A DNA stretch of 64,000 bases, taken from positions 13,383,398-13,447,397 of the forward strand of contig NC_052618.1 in assembly GCF_016545825.1 (NCBI RefSeq), given 5' to 3'. Positions 33,340 to 45,066 of this stretch are shown piece after piece. How positions within the stretch are numbered: position 1 is the stretch's first letter; each line of letters starts with the position of its first letter. The translations under genes were made by a program, and so were the position numbers. Source of the DNA: Eucalyptus grandis. Lineage: Eukaryota > Streptophyta > Magnoliopsida > Myrtales > Myrtaceae. The notes under the pieces are model-generated. The model saw nothing but the letters and a program-made list of their open reading frames with translations. It made no database searches and was not told the DNA's origin.

Positions 33340-34700
33340 AGTCAAGATAATACATGAAAAGTCAATACTTATTTTCAACATATGGTATTAATAAGAAGAA
33401 CATTATCCAAAATTGCTATTAATATATAATCTCTACATTGGCATGTCGTCGAGATCGCCGATCTCTTTAATTCTTAATGGGACATCACAAGATTTATTTA
33501 CTTCTATCATCCTGATGGCACAGTAGAGACACGATGCGGGAGGATTCTGCAGTAGATGATTTGCATCTCATGTATTAAAAAGGGATTGAAAGAATTAAAA
33601 TATATATACACACACATACACAATGTACAGGCACAATTGACCGAGAAAAAAGAGTTCAAAGACCTACCGACAATTTTCGCAAAAAATTCACTTACTACTA
33701 TGCCTAAATTCCTTATTAATTATCAAATCCTGCTCCAAATCTAGTTTGAGCCATCATCTATTTTTTTGGAAAATGCAATGAATGAAAACCGTTTCTTTTA
33801 TTTCACATGTCACCCTATTAATTCATGCATGATGCGTTGAGTCTGCAAACTACCTCTACTTTGTGGGCCAATGCCAACACATGTCCCTTTGAGCTCCATT
33901 GATATACCATCAAGTTCCTATTAGTCTTCGCCGAAGAAGATATGTTTGTATACTCCTCAAAAGGTGCGACCATCCAAGTGCATCGAGTCCATTCAAAAGA
34001 TCAATAATATGATTCTAGTGGATGCATCAGGATAGACTATTGTAGTGTGCGAAATGGAACAGCTCGTCTATCCATTTGAAAGAGGAAAGGACGAAAGTTT
34101 TGATAGCTCAATGAATACTTCGAGTGAATAGAAACACCTCACTGCCTCACTGTGGGTGCTGTGTAAGGCATCTTGTCTTGCACAATGCCTCATAGGCGTG
34201 CATTATTGAGTCCACTTTCCATTATTGGTGCGAGACTTGCTCTCTCTTTCTCATAAGAAAAGTTAAAGGAAATTATCAATTGAATCTAGCGTTTGAAAAT
34301 AATAGATATAGATACATTAAAATCATATCAATAAGTAATTTTTGAAAGAGCAAGAATAGAGAGGTATTAAAAATATGGCAATTTTATGATAATTATTTCA
34401 CATTCTAATTTAATAATTAGGATGGGCATAAAAATTAGATAACTTCAAATTTATTTTGTGAATTGAGTTTTTTTTTTTTTTAAAGGGATGCCTAGAGGGC
34501 TTTCTTTCAACAAATCTGCAAAGATAATACATGAAAAGTCAAGACTTACTAATGGTTAATATTAGTTAGACATAAGGATCTAAGTTAGCCAAAGTCTAAT
34601 GTGTCAATAAGGAGAACATTATCAAAAACTGCTAATCGATATATAATCTCTATAATGGAAAATCCATAAGATCACTCATCTTTTGAACTCTAAAAGGTAC
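33340..34700. repeat. Dispersed direct repeat pair (33340-33500 and 34520-34700)
   Basis: AAGATAATACATGAAAAGTCAA...CTTA and GAACATTATCCAAAATTGCTATTAATATATAATCTCTACATTGG in the first member match AAGATAATACATGAAAAGTC and GAACATTATCAAAAACTGCTAATCGATATATAATCTCTATAATGG in the second. The 1 kb between them (33500-34520) holds only spacer. Function unknown. Confidence 0.5.
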
Positions 34701-35754
34701 ATTACATACCTCATGCAATAAGGGTTGACTGAAGTGAAGAGAGAAGTTTGTTCATTTGGGCCTTATAAAGAGAGTTGTCGGTTTTAGCTTAATAATTGAC
34801 AACTCTTTTGCTTAATGAATCGTTGCCTCAAGAGGGGTGAAGTAGGGAAGTAATGTTTGTCGATTGTAAAAGGAAAGAGGCCAGACAAGTGAGGGCACCT
34901 GGTGAGTTCATGCATTTACGAATACCTAGATGTTTGTCCAATAGCGATGGACCAAAGGACGTAGAGGTAGACATTGGCAATGGGGACTAGTCGAGGAAAG
35001 GAATAGCAAAATGCAGGAATCCATCTCAACTTTTACAACCACCCTCTATTACTCTCTCTCCCTCTCCCACAACTTACCCTAATTAAAGCAATCTTTCATA
35101 TATTTGGATGGTTGTCCACGAGCAGTGGAAGAAAGGAGGTGGAGACTTGGACATTAGTGATGGGAATTGATCAAGGAACAATAAAATGTAAAAAAGAAAA
35201 ATCATCAATTATGTATATATATTTACATTTTATGAGTCATCTATATCTATCACTGGGTTGTTTATAAGACATATATCGTTCGTCTTGATGGAGGCAACCG
35301 ACATATAGAGGCCCTTTTGTATTATTTTTTTCTTTTGGCCAGTGATGACATGGGGGCAATCTACTTACCACTCAACTTCCCAAGTGGATCTCCATCCATA
35401 CCCTATCTCCTCTTTCTTCCTTGGGTTTTTGAGTCATTCTTAAATTTCTAAATCATCGGATAGCTAGTATTAGAACTCAGCCATTTATTGCAAAATGTTG
35501 TTGTTTTTCAACACTCTCGTCCTTCAAAAAAATTAAAAGTGAAACAAAAAGTAGGGTTATAAATTATCAAAAGCCACATAACTTCATTTATCAATAAGTG
35601 TATATTTTTGTAAAATTTTAAAATCGATTTGTGATAATTGCAATATTTGAAAAATAAATCTTAAAAATAAAATACCCAAAATAGATCCACGCATTTGAAA
35701 GAAAAGGGGAAAACTCCAATTGAAATGACAGAGCACAAAACAATATAAGTGGTG
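34700..35754. other. AT-rich spacer, nothing recognised
   Basis: No ORF with family features and no duplicated unit was noticed. The purine-rich passages around 34790-35000 and 35100-35180 share the idea of a TTTGTCCAATAGCGATGG / TTGTCCACGAGCAGTGG phrase (34932, 35111), a weak internal repeat. Confidence 0.35.
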
Positions 35755-35940
35755 ACTTGAATTGTTTCCCATATTAATGTTGTCCCATAAAAAGTAGCAT
35801 TATTCAAAAAAAGTAAACCGGTTTAGAATGTTTATTTAGAAGTTTTGATCTAAAATGTTATTGGCGACTTCAATTGTTTCCCACATTAATTGTGTCCTGT
35901 AAAGAGTAGTATTATTCCAAAAAGTAAACTAGTTTAGTTT
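35755..35940. repeat. Short tandem duplication, period about 112 bp
   Basis: GACTTGAATTGTTTCCCATATTAATGTTGTCCCATAAAAAGTAGCATTATTCAAAAAAAGTAAACCGGTTTAG is followed by GACTTCAATTGTTTCCCACATTAATTGTGTCCTGTAAAGAGTAGTATTATTCCAAAAAGTAAACTAGTTTAG. The two units are clearly homologous but diverged, so this is an old local duplication. Confidence 0.7.
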
Positions 35941-36044
35941 TTGCTCTAACAGTTGTATATGAAGTTACGTCTAATATTACAATTACAATTGACATTCTAA
36001 TATAATAATTTGCTTAGTTATAATGTTGCTTCTATGACAAAAAA

Positions 36045-36420
36045 AAAAAAATCCAAACTGATATACTTATGATAAATTTACCCAAAATGAAAAACTCCAA
36101 ACTAATACGCATGTGATAAATTTACCCTCAATTAATTTACGTTAAATTTTACCCTCAAATTATTAAATAATATATGACAGTTGACAGGTGTACCAATTTA
36201 GATTTTTACCTTTTGTCTATCACATTTGTACTAGTTTTGTTTTTAGCCTCTTTTTATCACATGTGTACCAGTTTGTCACTTTTTGTGATATTAATTCAAT
36301 TTCACAGAAACTATGGAAGAATAATTTGGTCACAAATGTACCAATTTAGAGTTTTTGAGGTTCAAAAAGTTAGTTTTTGATAAATTTATCACAAATCTAT
36401 CAATTTAGGGTCGTTGATGG
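36045..36420. repeat. GATAAATTTACCC / ACCAATTTAGGG motif-rich repeat
   Basis: Variants of GATAAATTTACCC occur near 36071, 36114 and 36134, and variants of ACCAATTTAG in both polarities occur at about 36192, 36338 and 36399, with CACATTTGTACTAG and CACATGTGTACCAG between. This pattern of short interspersed motifs is common in plant intergenic DNA and probably derives from a degenerate DNA transposon. I could not define ends. Confidence 0.4.
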
Positions 36421-37101
36421 TCAAAAGAAATATATTCATTGAAGATTGTCTTGATGTTAACCAATTGTGCTTCTCTCATGGAAAGTGTAAGATTCGTTTT
36501 TTGGTTTTATCATTGAAGATTGTCTTGTAAATATATTCATCTCTACAATGCAATTGGTGATATTCTTTTCATCCAATGAAATACCGATGACAGGTGCACG
36601 AGAAAGTCAAAGTCAAGATTGCGTTAGATCACGCGCCACTACACTCTTCAATCAAGAGGTACACGATTAACATTATGTCAAAATATTAAATATACTGGAG
36701 ACAAGCATAGCCAAGATAGAAACTTAGTTACTTATAATGTATATTTTGGTTAAAATATTTTAATAGAAAATGAGTGTCGTATAAGTATAAGTGTTGAGTT
36801 GCAACGACATGTATGAGTTGTAATTTCTTACTATTAATTTCTCTATAAATAGTTTCCATAAAGATGGTTGAACATCTTTTATCATACTTGTAAAAAGCAT
36901 GAATGGTAATATGACTGCCAAATAGGATCTCTAAAAGCTTTCTAATGTTCCCAAAAAAAAAAAACTCAAAACTCTCATCAACCTCACATGTATGGGACAG
37001 GCATCGCACACATCTACAAAGTGAAAGTGAGCAGTAAGGTTTGAGAGACTGAGACGAAGGACCTTTGAGATGCTTACTTGATTTCATTTGCACCACTTAC
37101 A

Positions 37102-37104
<3 letters not shown>

Positions 37105-37171
<67 letters not shown>
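37105..37171. repeat. (TC)n microsatellite, about 67 bp
   Basis: An uninterrupted TC dinucleotide run of about 33 units. It is the longest perfect simple repeat outside the TA tract in the hAT element. Such tracts are common in plant leaders and promoters, but no gene is recognisable beside it. It should be highly polymorphic. Confidence 0.97.
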
Positions 37172-37175
<4 letters not shown>

Positions 37176-37983
37176 TTCGAAGGAAGCTTTACTCTCTTTC
37201 AATTGTACCAGCATAAGGAATCTAAGCCCTCTCGGTTGCTAAACCGAGCAAAGATCTCTAAGGTCCGGGCTTCGAAATCACACTTTTAGTTCTTACATGA
37301 ACCACAAGACCAATTTTATGAAACTCTTGCTAAAGAAATAAAATACACTTCACAAATCATCCATTTCGGTTGAACCATCTGACTTGTAAAGTGAATATGG
37401 GAATCTGACCAAAAAAAAAAAAAAAGTGAATATGGGAAGAACATTTGAGAGGAAAATGAAATAGACTAATTTACAAGCAAGTTCCCTTTGACTAAACTAA
37501 AAGCAATTTAGGCCATTCACCTAAACTGTTGTTTATGCCGCCAAAGAGGCTTCAAAAATGGGCACTCCCACAAGATTAATACATCGACTTTCTTAAATAA
37601 TTTTAATTTTCTATAATGAGATATTCAGGAAAACTTTCAACTATTTGATTCGAGTACATGTTGATTGGATAATTTATTCCGATTTTTAAAATTTTTATTT
37701 TAGCTAGGACATTGATTAAATATTGTGATCTAGTAATGAAATTAGACCCGCAATGCCGGCAACCACCCACGGAATTGCTACTATTTATTGTCCAGCTGTC
37801 CTATTCTCTCTTTTATTTTTTCCTTTTTTTTGCCATTTCTTTTATGGAAAAACCAATCTGCATTTTCTCTTGCCAAACATAGATTGTGCACAGTATCACA
37901 CTAATTATCACTCAATATAATAATTCAGAGTTAATATTTGTTGTTTAATACGGGTAGGTAATTTGATAGGTTGTTGGAGTATA

Positions 37984-40900
37984 CCGTCACTCCATATTTT
38001 GCTTAAATTGTCCATATGGGAGAGAACCATCTGCCTAAGCTGGGACATTGTACCTGGCATATTGAGAAAAATGACGTAATGAATGTGATTATATTGAGTT
38101 ATGACCTCAAAGAAAGAATTTCTAAACTTCCCTTACTCTCACAAATCATGAGAATGCGAGAGCTTGTTAGTGACCAAAAAAGGGAGCGGCTGATTGATGC
38201 TTTCATTTAAGCTTACTAATGACTAAGGCCAAGTATATTGCATTGCAACGAGCATGAAATTATAAATGCATTTATAATCAATAATACGTTGAGCATCGAC
38301 TTTTAAGTGCCTCAATTGACATTTTATGCTAGCAATGCCTTATCCCTTTAATTTTGGAAAGTTCAATGATGAATACTTGGATTCTCGAACTTTCAAATTT
38401 GTTCACATTGATGATTATCAAAGTTGATTGCACTGATCTTTTGATAATGCAACATTAGATAAGGTAAGAATTTCTTAAAATTATTTGGTTCAAGGAATGA
38501 ATGTAGCTGAAGCACAGTTCAAAGAAGCTTTGATGCACGTGCTTCATATTGCAATCCGATGAGGATATACATACATATCATCCTTCGCTCTTCCTTACTT
38601 TGGCTTCAATGCCGCGCAGATGGGTGCAAGATTATGATGCTCCAACGATGGGTATAAGCTGGTTTTACATATATATCTTATCAATTAAAAGAAATTGACT
38701 TCCCATTTTCATCTCTAGTATATTTAGAAAAAAATCCAAAAATTATTAACAAAAGTGAATAGGTAGCATGTACATTGATGTTTATTTGTACGGAGGTGAG
38801 AAAATCAACTATGTTTTATTTTTTTGTTTACTATGTTATGACCTCTGACGGATTGTCCAAGAAGCAAAGTACTGATATTTTTTATTTGGTTACAATAAAA
38901 TTAATGCAACTATGACTTGTCGTAGCCAAAAAAAAAAAAAAACAAAATGACTTTCCACACTTCCCTTAATCTATTAATACTCTTAATTGAGGATTTTGAT
39001 GAGTATTTGAAATTATTTAACAATGTGGGAGAAACCTATTATTATGGAGAGCTCATATTTGACATAAAAAGAAATTAATGCTATCACAACTTGTCACTAC
39101 CAAAAATCTTATGAATAATTTTATGCTTCCCCAAATTCATTAGTATTCTTGCTTCAGTGTTATGATGACTTCTTGAAATATCCTCTAAATGTGAGGATAC
39201 CTATTATTATATGACAACTTATACATACAAATGACATTAGAAGTAAATAAATAATTAGCAATAACTTTTACAATAAAAAAGTAAATAAATGTATAGATAT
39301 TCCTCATGATTAAACATTATACGCAACAATAGAAAGAATTACGCAAAAGTATTAGAATAAGAAAAAACACAAGCATTTCCTCCGTCACCAAAAAAGAGAA
39401 ACAATAACTGAAACTCGCATGGAATCTATATTAGAAAAGGCCAAAAAATCATATTTGGTCGGTATCGCGCATTTTCAAGTGCATTAGGATTCGACCCAGA
39501 AAAAGAAGTGCCGGAGGAGGTCGTTTTTTGTTGCCTTCACTGTTCACATTAGGAGAACTTCATGAGACGGAATGGAAGTATTGACCGGACGATTGAGTCC
39601 TAATATTTTTAATTTTTTATGTAGCTAGGACATTGACTAAATATTGGGCTTTTTTTTTTTTTTTTGTCAGATGACTAAATATAAAAAATCTCAGTCCACC
39701 TCACTTTCCTCCTCCATCTCTAGCCATATTGAACCTAACCTTCCACCTCCCTCCGCCGTCGCCACTGGCGGAGTTGCCACCACATCCAAGTCGACCATTG
39801 CCGGGCATCCAACCCTCTCCGTCATCTTTGTGGTCTCCATTCATGACGCCGCTCATCCATGGTAGCATTCAAGCTCCGACCGTCTCGTCCATGGCCACTC
39901 TTCCTTGACATCAATTCCTCTGTTTTTCTTTCGCCGTTTGACCTCACGGTCCATGGCCGTTGGGATCTCAAACTCGCCATCAAGGCTTGTGGCCATGTAC
40001 AAGCTGCATTCACTAGATTTGTGGAGGAGCCTCCTCGTGAGCCATGGACAAGCTAGGCTTGCGTACATTGATGAAACCAAATCTAGAGGCACCACTCTAG
40101 TCTAGATCCGGACGAGTAATGACCACGAGCGCCAGACGATGGAGGGGTGGCTTGGCCATGGACGGGGCCGACCATGAGCCAACCGCAAGCGATGACGGAG
40201 GGGACAATGGTAGTCCATAAGTCATCATTGCTCGCAACGGGACTTCCAGATCTAGAACCATGGCTCCAACGACAACGGCTCGTACATGGCCGCAAGCGAC
40301 GATGGTCGACTTCCAGATTTGCAACTCCGTCACTATGGACGGCCAAATTTCGAGATCTATAAAACAATGAGACAGACAAATCAGAGGAAGCCGGCCATGC
40401 TTGGCTTGGACATAGCGAGGATTAGCCTAATCAAGGTACCGGTAACTTCGCCGTTGGCGACAACAAAGGAGGGGCGGAGGTTGGGCGACTGTGGATGAAG
40501 GAGGAGGAAGAGAGGGCTGAAGAGAAGATTTTTTAATTTTTCTTCGCTGGAATCAACGGCCCGATCAAATCGACACCGAAATCCCTTCCACATGGGAGAT
40601 CCACTTTGACCCACCATAACCAACAAGCTTCGGTTCGCGTAATCACTTGAAACCCATGGAAGCATACGCACAAAGAGGAGGCGAGCTTCAAAGAAGCGAT
40701 TCCAAAACTTCCGATTCAACCATTGGACAAAACAACCAATCAATCACCCAAAAAAAAAAAAAAAAAAAAAAAGGTAAGAGGATGAGGGGAAGGGGAGAAG
40801 GTAGATTTGGTTCACTTTCTTTTTTTCCCTCGTCACAAAGAGGAGGATCAAGGTGAAATGAAATGACTGAGAGCGAACATTTCTTAGAGGGGGAGAAGCT

Positions 40901-41117
40901 AAATCATCAAATAGACTTTGTCTAATTTCTTCCTTTCTGGTTTCTTTTATTTTTTTTTTGTCTAGTGAGTGCACCACAACAGCACTCGCAACGGAGACCA
41001 AGGCCACCGAAAGGAAAGAGAGAGAGAGAGGGAGGGAGCAAAGCCACACCGAAAGAGGTAAGAGAGCTTTCTAGTAACGGGCGTTATTGAAGGGAGGGGG
41101 AGCAAATATTTTGATCG
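37984..41117 (+). repeat. Giant inverted repeat, left arm
   Basis: Read in reverse complement, this arm follows 41175-45066 in order. Paired landmarks: AGCAAATATTTTGATCG (41101) with its complement at 41175; GGATCAAGGTGAAATGA (40846) with 41436-41452; the CCATGGAAGC segment (40655) with 41660-41676; the CCTCACTTTCCTC-CTCCATCTC segment (39698-39721) with 42600-42640; AAATGCATTTATAAT (38262-38276) with 44768-44782; and the NLR tip (37984-38062) with 44984-45066. The arm is about 3.1 kb, shorter than the partner, so indels have accumulated. Identity is high near the centre and lower outward. A GC-richer core (39760-40500) has short ORFs in several frames, with no family recognised. Confidence 0.88.
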
Positions 41118-41174
41118 TTCAACCGATAAGTGTGCAAATCGACATGTGGTAAAGCCGAACTTACCGCCAGTGAG

Positions 41175-44100
41175 CGATCAAAATATTTGCTCCCCTCCCT
41201 TCAATAACGCCCGTTGGAAAGCTCTTTTCTTCTTTTCTGGTGTGGCTTTGCTCCTCCCTCTCTCTCTCTTTCTTTCCTTCCTCGGTGGCCTTGGCCTCCA
41301 TCTGTTGTGAAAGGCTGTTGTGGTGCGCCATTAGACAAAGGAAAAAGAAAAGAAAACAGAAAAAGGAAGAAATTAGACAAAGTCTATTTGATGATTTAGC
41401 TTCTCCCCCTCTAAGAAATGTTCACTCTAGTCATTTCGTTTCACCTTGATCCTCCTCTTTACGCGAGAGGGAAAAAGGGGAAAAAAAGAAAGTGAACTAA
41501 ATCTATAGAGTCAAGTAACAATAACACTTCTTCCTCCCCTCCCCTCATCCTCTTACCTTTTGTTTTTTTTTGGGGGCGATTGATTGGGTCGTATGTCCGA
41601 TGGTTGAATCTGCTTTGGAATCGCTTCTCTAAAGCTTGCCTCCTCTCCGTGCGCGTGCTTCCATGGGTTCCGAGTGATTATGCGAACTGAGCTTGTTGTT
41701 TATGGCGGGTCAAAGTGGATCTCGATGCTGAAGTGATTTCCGTCGATTTGGTCGGGCATTGATTCCGCGAAGAAAAATAAAAAATAAAAATATTATCTTC
41801 AGCCCTCTTTCCCTCTTACTTTGTCCACGCCCGCTCGACCTCGCCCCCTCCTCCGCTGTTGCCGATGGTGGAGTCACTAGCGCCTTGATTAGGCTAACCC
41901 CCGCTATGTCCAAGATGAGCACAGTCGACTTCCTCTGTTTTTTCTGTCTCATCATTCCATAAATCTCGAAATTTGGTTGTTCGCAGCGTCGGAGTTGCAG
42001 ATCTGGAAGTCGATCACCATCACTCGCAGCCATGGACAAGCCACTGTCACTAAAGCCATGGCTGCAGATCTGGAAGTCCTATCGAGCAACGAATGGCTTA
42101 TGGACTGCCATTGTCCCCTCCGTCGCCGCCCACAAGCAGCTCGTGGTCAGCCCCATCCATGGCTGGGCCACCCCTCCATCGTCACAGCCGATCGTGGTCA
42201 TTGCCCGTCCAAATCTAGAACGGAGTCGTGCCTCCAGATCTAGTATCATCTGTGGACGCAATCCTAGATCGTCCATGGCTCGTGAGGAGGCTCCTCCACA
42301 GATTTGGCGACCGCAACTTGTCCATAGCCATGAGCCTTGATGTCTAGTTTGAGATCCCGACGGCCATGGACTATGAGGTCAAACCGTTAAAGAAAAAACA
42401 GACGAATAGATGTCAGGGAAGAGTGGCCATGGACGAGACGGTCGGAGCTTGAACGCAGCCATGGACAAGCGGCGTCATGAACGGGCAAACCACAAAGACG
42501 ACGGAGAGGGTTGGACGCCCGGCAATGGTCGCCTTGGACGCGGAGTCGGCAATTCAGCTGGCGGCGACAGTGGAGGGAGGCGAGAAGGTTGGGCTCAATG
42601 TGGCTGGAGATGGAGGAGAAAGCGTAGATGGAGAAGGAAAGTGAGGTGGATTGAGATTTTTTATGTTTAGTCATCTAACAAAAAAAGAACAATATATAGT
42701 CAATGTCGTAGCTACGTAAAAAATTAAAAATAATAGGAATCAATCATCCAGTCAACACCTCCATTCCGTTTCAGGAAGTTCTCCTCATGTGAAGATTAAA
42801 CGCAGTAAATGACAAACTCCTCCCGCACTTCTTTTTTTGGCTCAAACCCAAGGCACTTGAAAATGCGCGATATCATTTTTTTTATTACAGATTCCATTAA
42901 AGTTTGGTTTTTTTTTTTTCTGTGACTGAGGAAATGCTTTTTTTTCTTATTCTAATACTTTTGCACAATTCTTACTATTGTTTTATGCAAATATAATGTT
43001 TAATTATAACAAGTATCTACACATTTGTTTACTTTTTAATTGTAAGAGTTATCACTAATTATTTATTTATAATGTCATTTGCATGTATAAGTTGTTATAT
43101 AATACCTAGCCCCGCATTCTAAGAATATTTCAAAAAGTCATTATAACACTCAATCAACAATACTAATAAATTTAGGGAAGTATGAAAATAGTCATTTAAT
43201 CTTTTGGTAGTGACAAATTGTGATAGCACTAATTTCATTTTAGTGTCAAATATGAGCTATCATATAATAATTGATTTCTCCCACATTATTAGATACTTTC
43301 AAAAACTCATCAAAATCTTCAATTAAGAATATTGATAGATTTAAGGAAGTGTGGAAAGCCTCTTTTTTTTTTTGGTGACAAGTCATAATTGTATTATTTA
43401 TATTATAACCAAATGAAAAATATCAATACTTGCTTTTCAATGGACAATTCCTCAGAGGTCATGATGTAGTGAAAAAAAAACACTCTTGATTTTCTCCATA
43501 CAAACAAAATGTGATCAGCGAGTGCACACCTACTTTTTGCCAAGGGGTGTATCACTCGGTACACCACAAGATTCTATTTTTATTTTTCCACCTCAAATTT
43601 GAATAAATATTATTTCAAGGATGTTATTAATGGTCCAATGTAAAACTAGTAAATTGACCCAACTTGCTTTTGCTGAGATCATAACGTTATGTTATTTATT
43701 CAAGTCGTTATGTTGCCCATGCCTATTAAAAAAAAAAAATTCCAATACAAAAATTTTCCATACATAAAAAGAAGAAGGTTGTGAACAATTGAAGTTACTA
43801 TATTTTTTTATATCCGGTTCACCATATAAATTTCATGACTCTTCTCTTTAGTGAACTATATTAATTAGAAGATTCATAAGTACTGTTCGCAATTTAGTAT
43901 AAATAAGTAGCAATTCCCATAGTAAATAAAGGAAATAATGTTGAGCCAAGCATTAGTTTCATCTATTCATATCCTTAGTTGACTGGCTCATCATCACCAT
44001 GCTCTTGCTTTTCTCTAATTGTTATGCATGTTCACCTTGAAGCAAACAAATCTAAAACATAACCAATCTTTGCCGACGAAATTTACATAACGGAAATTTT

Positions 44101-45066
44101 CAGTTTGTATCGATGAATCTAAATGTTGCTCTTTTCAATAGTTCTATCGGACTGCCTAGCAAGCTCCCTAAACTTTTTGCTGGTCTTCGTGCTTATTCAT
44201 TACAAAAATACAACTTGTCACTCCTCCATGGCATCAACATTGTTTTGCGGGATTCAAATTCTGTTCTTCTTCACCTTTGTCCTCACTTAATTGCGTAGAG
44301 AAACAGTTGAGTGAGCTGTCATTGATATTTAGTCAATGGCTCCATTCATGCATCAACATAAATAGGAGGGCTATCATTTCTCTCTCTCTCTCTCACTTTT
44401 GCATTGTAGGTTTTCTTATGCTTTAGATGCTCTTGCATCCAATTGGAAATAGCCCTTCTCTCTCTCTCTCTTGTGATGCAAGAGCTACTATAAAAAATAA
44501 AAAATGAGATGCTCTTGAGAGGGGGGGATTAAGATGAAGTTGAAAGGTACAAAATCGGAATTTGGGAGACTTGCTTAGCAACAATTTGAACAAGCCCAAG
44601 TTCCACGTGCATAGGGCTTGTCTGACTAATTTCTGGACTTTAAAGTTATTCTTATGATTTGCCGAGTAATCAAGAAAAGTCAACATTGTCTTGTTACTGC
44701 AAAATCTACATACCCTTAATTGTCAATTAAGCCACTCAAAAGTCGATGCTGAACGTACTATTAATTTATAAATGCATTTATAATTCCATGCTTGCTGCAA
44801 TGCAATATCCTTGCCTTAGTCATCAGTCAATTTGTATAAAAGCATCAATCAACCCTTCCCTATTTATGTTACTAACAAAATCTTGACTTCTCATGATTTG
44901 TGAGAACAAGGGAAGTCTGGAAATTCATTCTTTAAGGTCATAACTCAATGCAATCACATTCATTATGTCATTTTTTTTCTCAATATGGCAAGTACAATTT
45001 CCTAAGCTTAGGTCAATGGATCTCTCCCACATGGACAATTTAAACAAAATATGGACCGATGGTCCT
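41175..45066 (-). repeat. Giant inverted repeat, right arm
   Basis: Partner of 37984-41117, separated from it by only 57 bp (41118-41174). The arm is about 3.9 kb. Extra material relative to the left arm lies mainly between about 43440 and 44740, including a CT-rich stretch (44377-44396) and a small ORF at 44113 that I cannot assign. The outermost 80 bp are NLR leucine-rich-repeat coding sequence that runs on without a break into the downstream NLR remnant. This shows that the right arm is at the ancestral position and the left arm is the inverted duplicate, or that the break occurred inside the NLR gene. Confidence 0.88.

Noticed and set aside
37105..37171. TC run as a CRISPR-like or regulatory array
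   Set aside because: Pure dinucleotide repeat with no spacers; an ordinary plant microsatellite.
37984..45066. The inverted repeat as a MULE or foldback transposon with long terminal inverted repeats
   Set aside because: The right tip continues without a break into the NLR gene, and no target-site duplication was visible at 37984 and 45066; an inverted local duplication is simpler.
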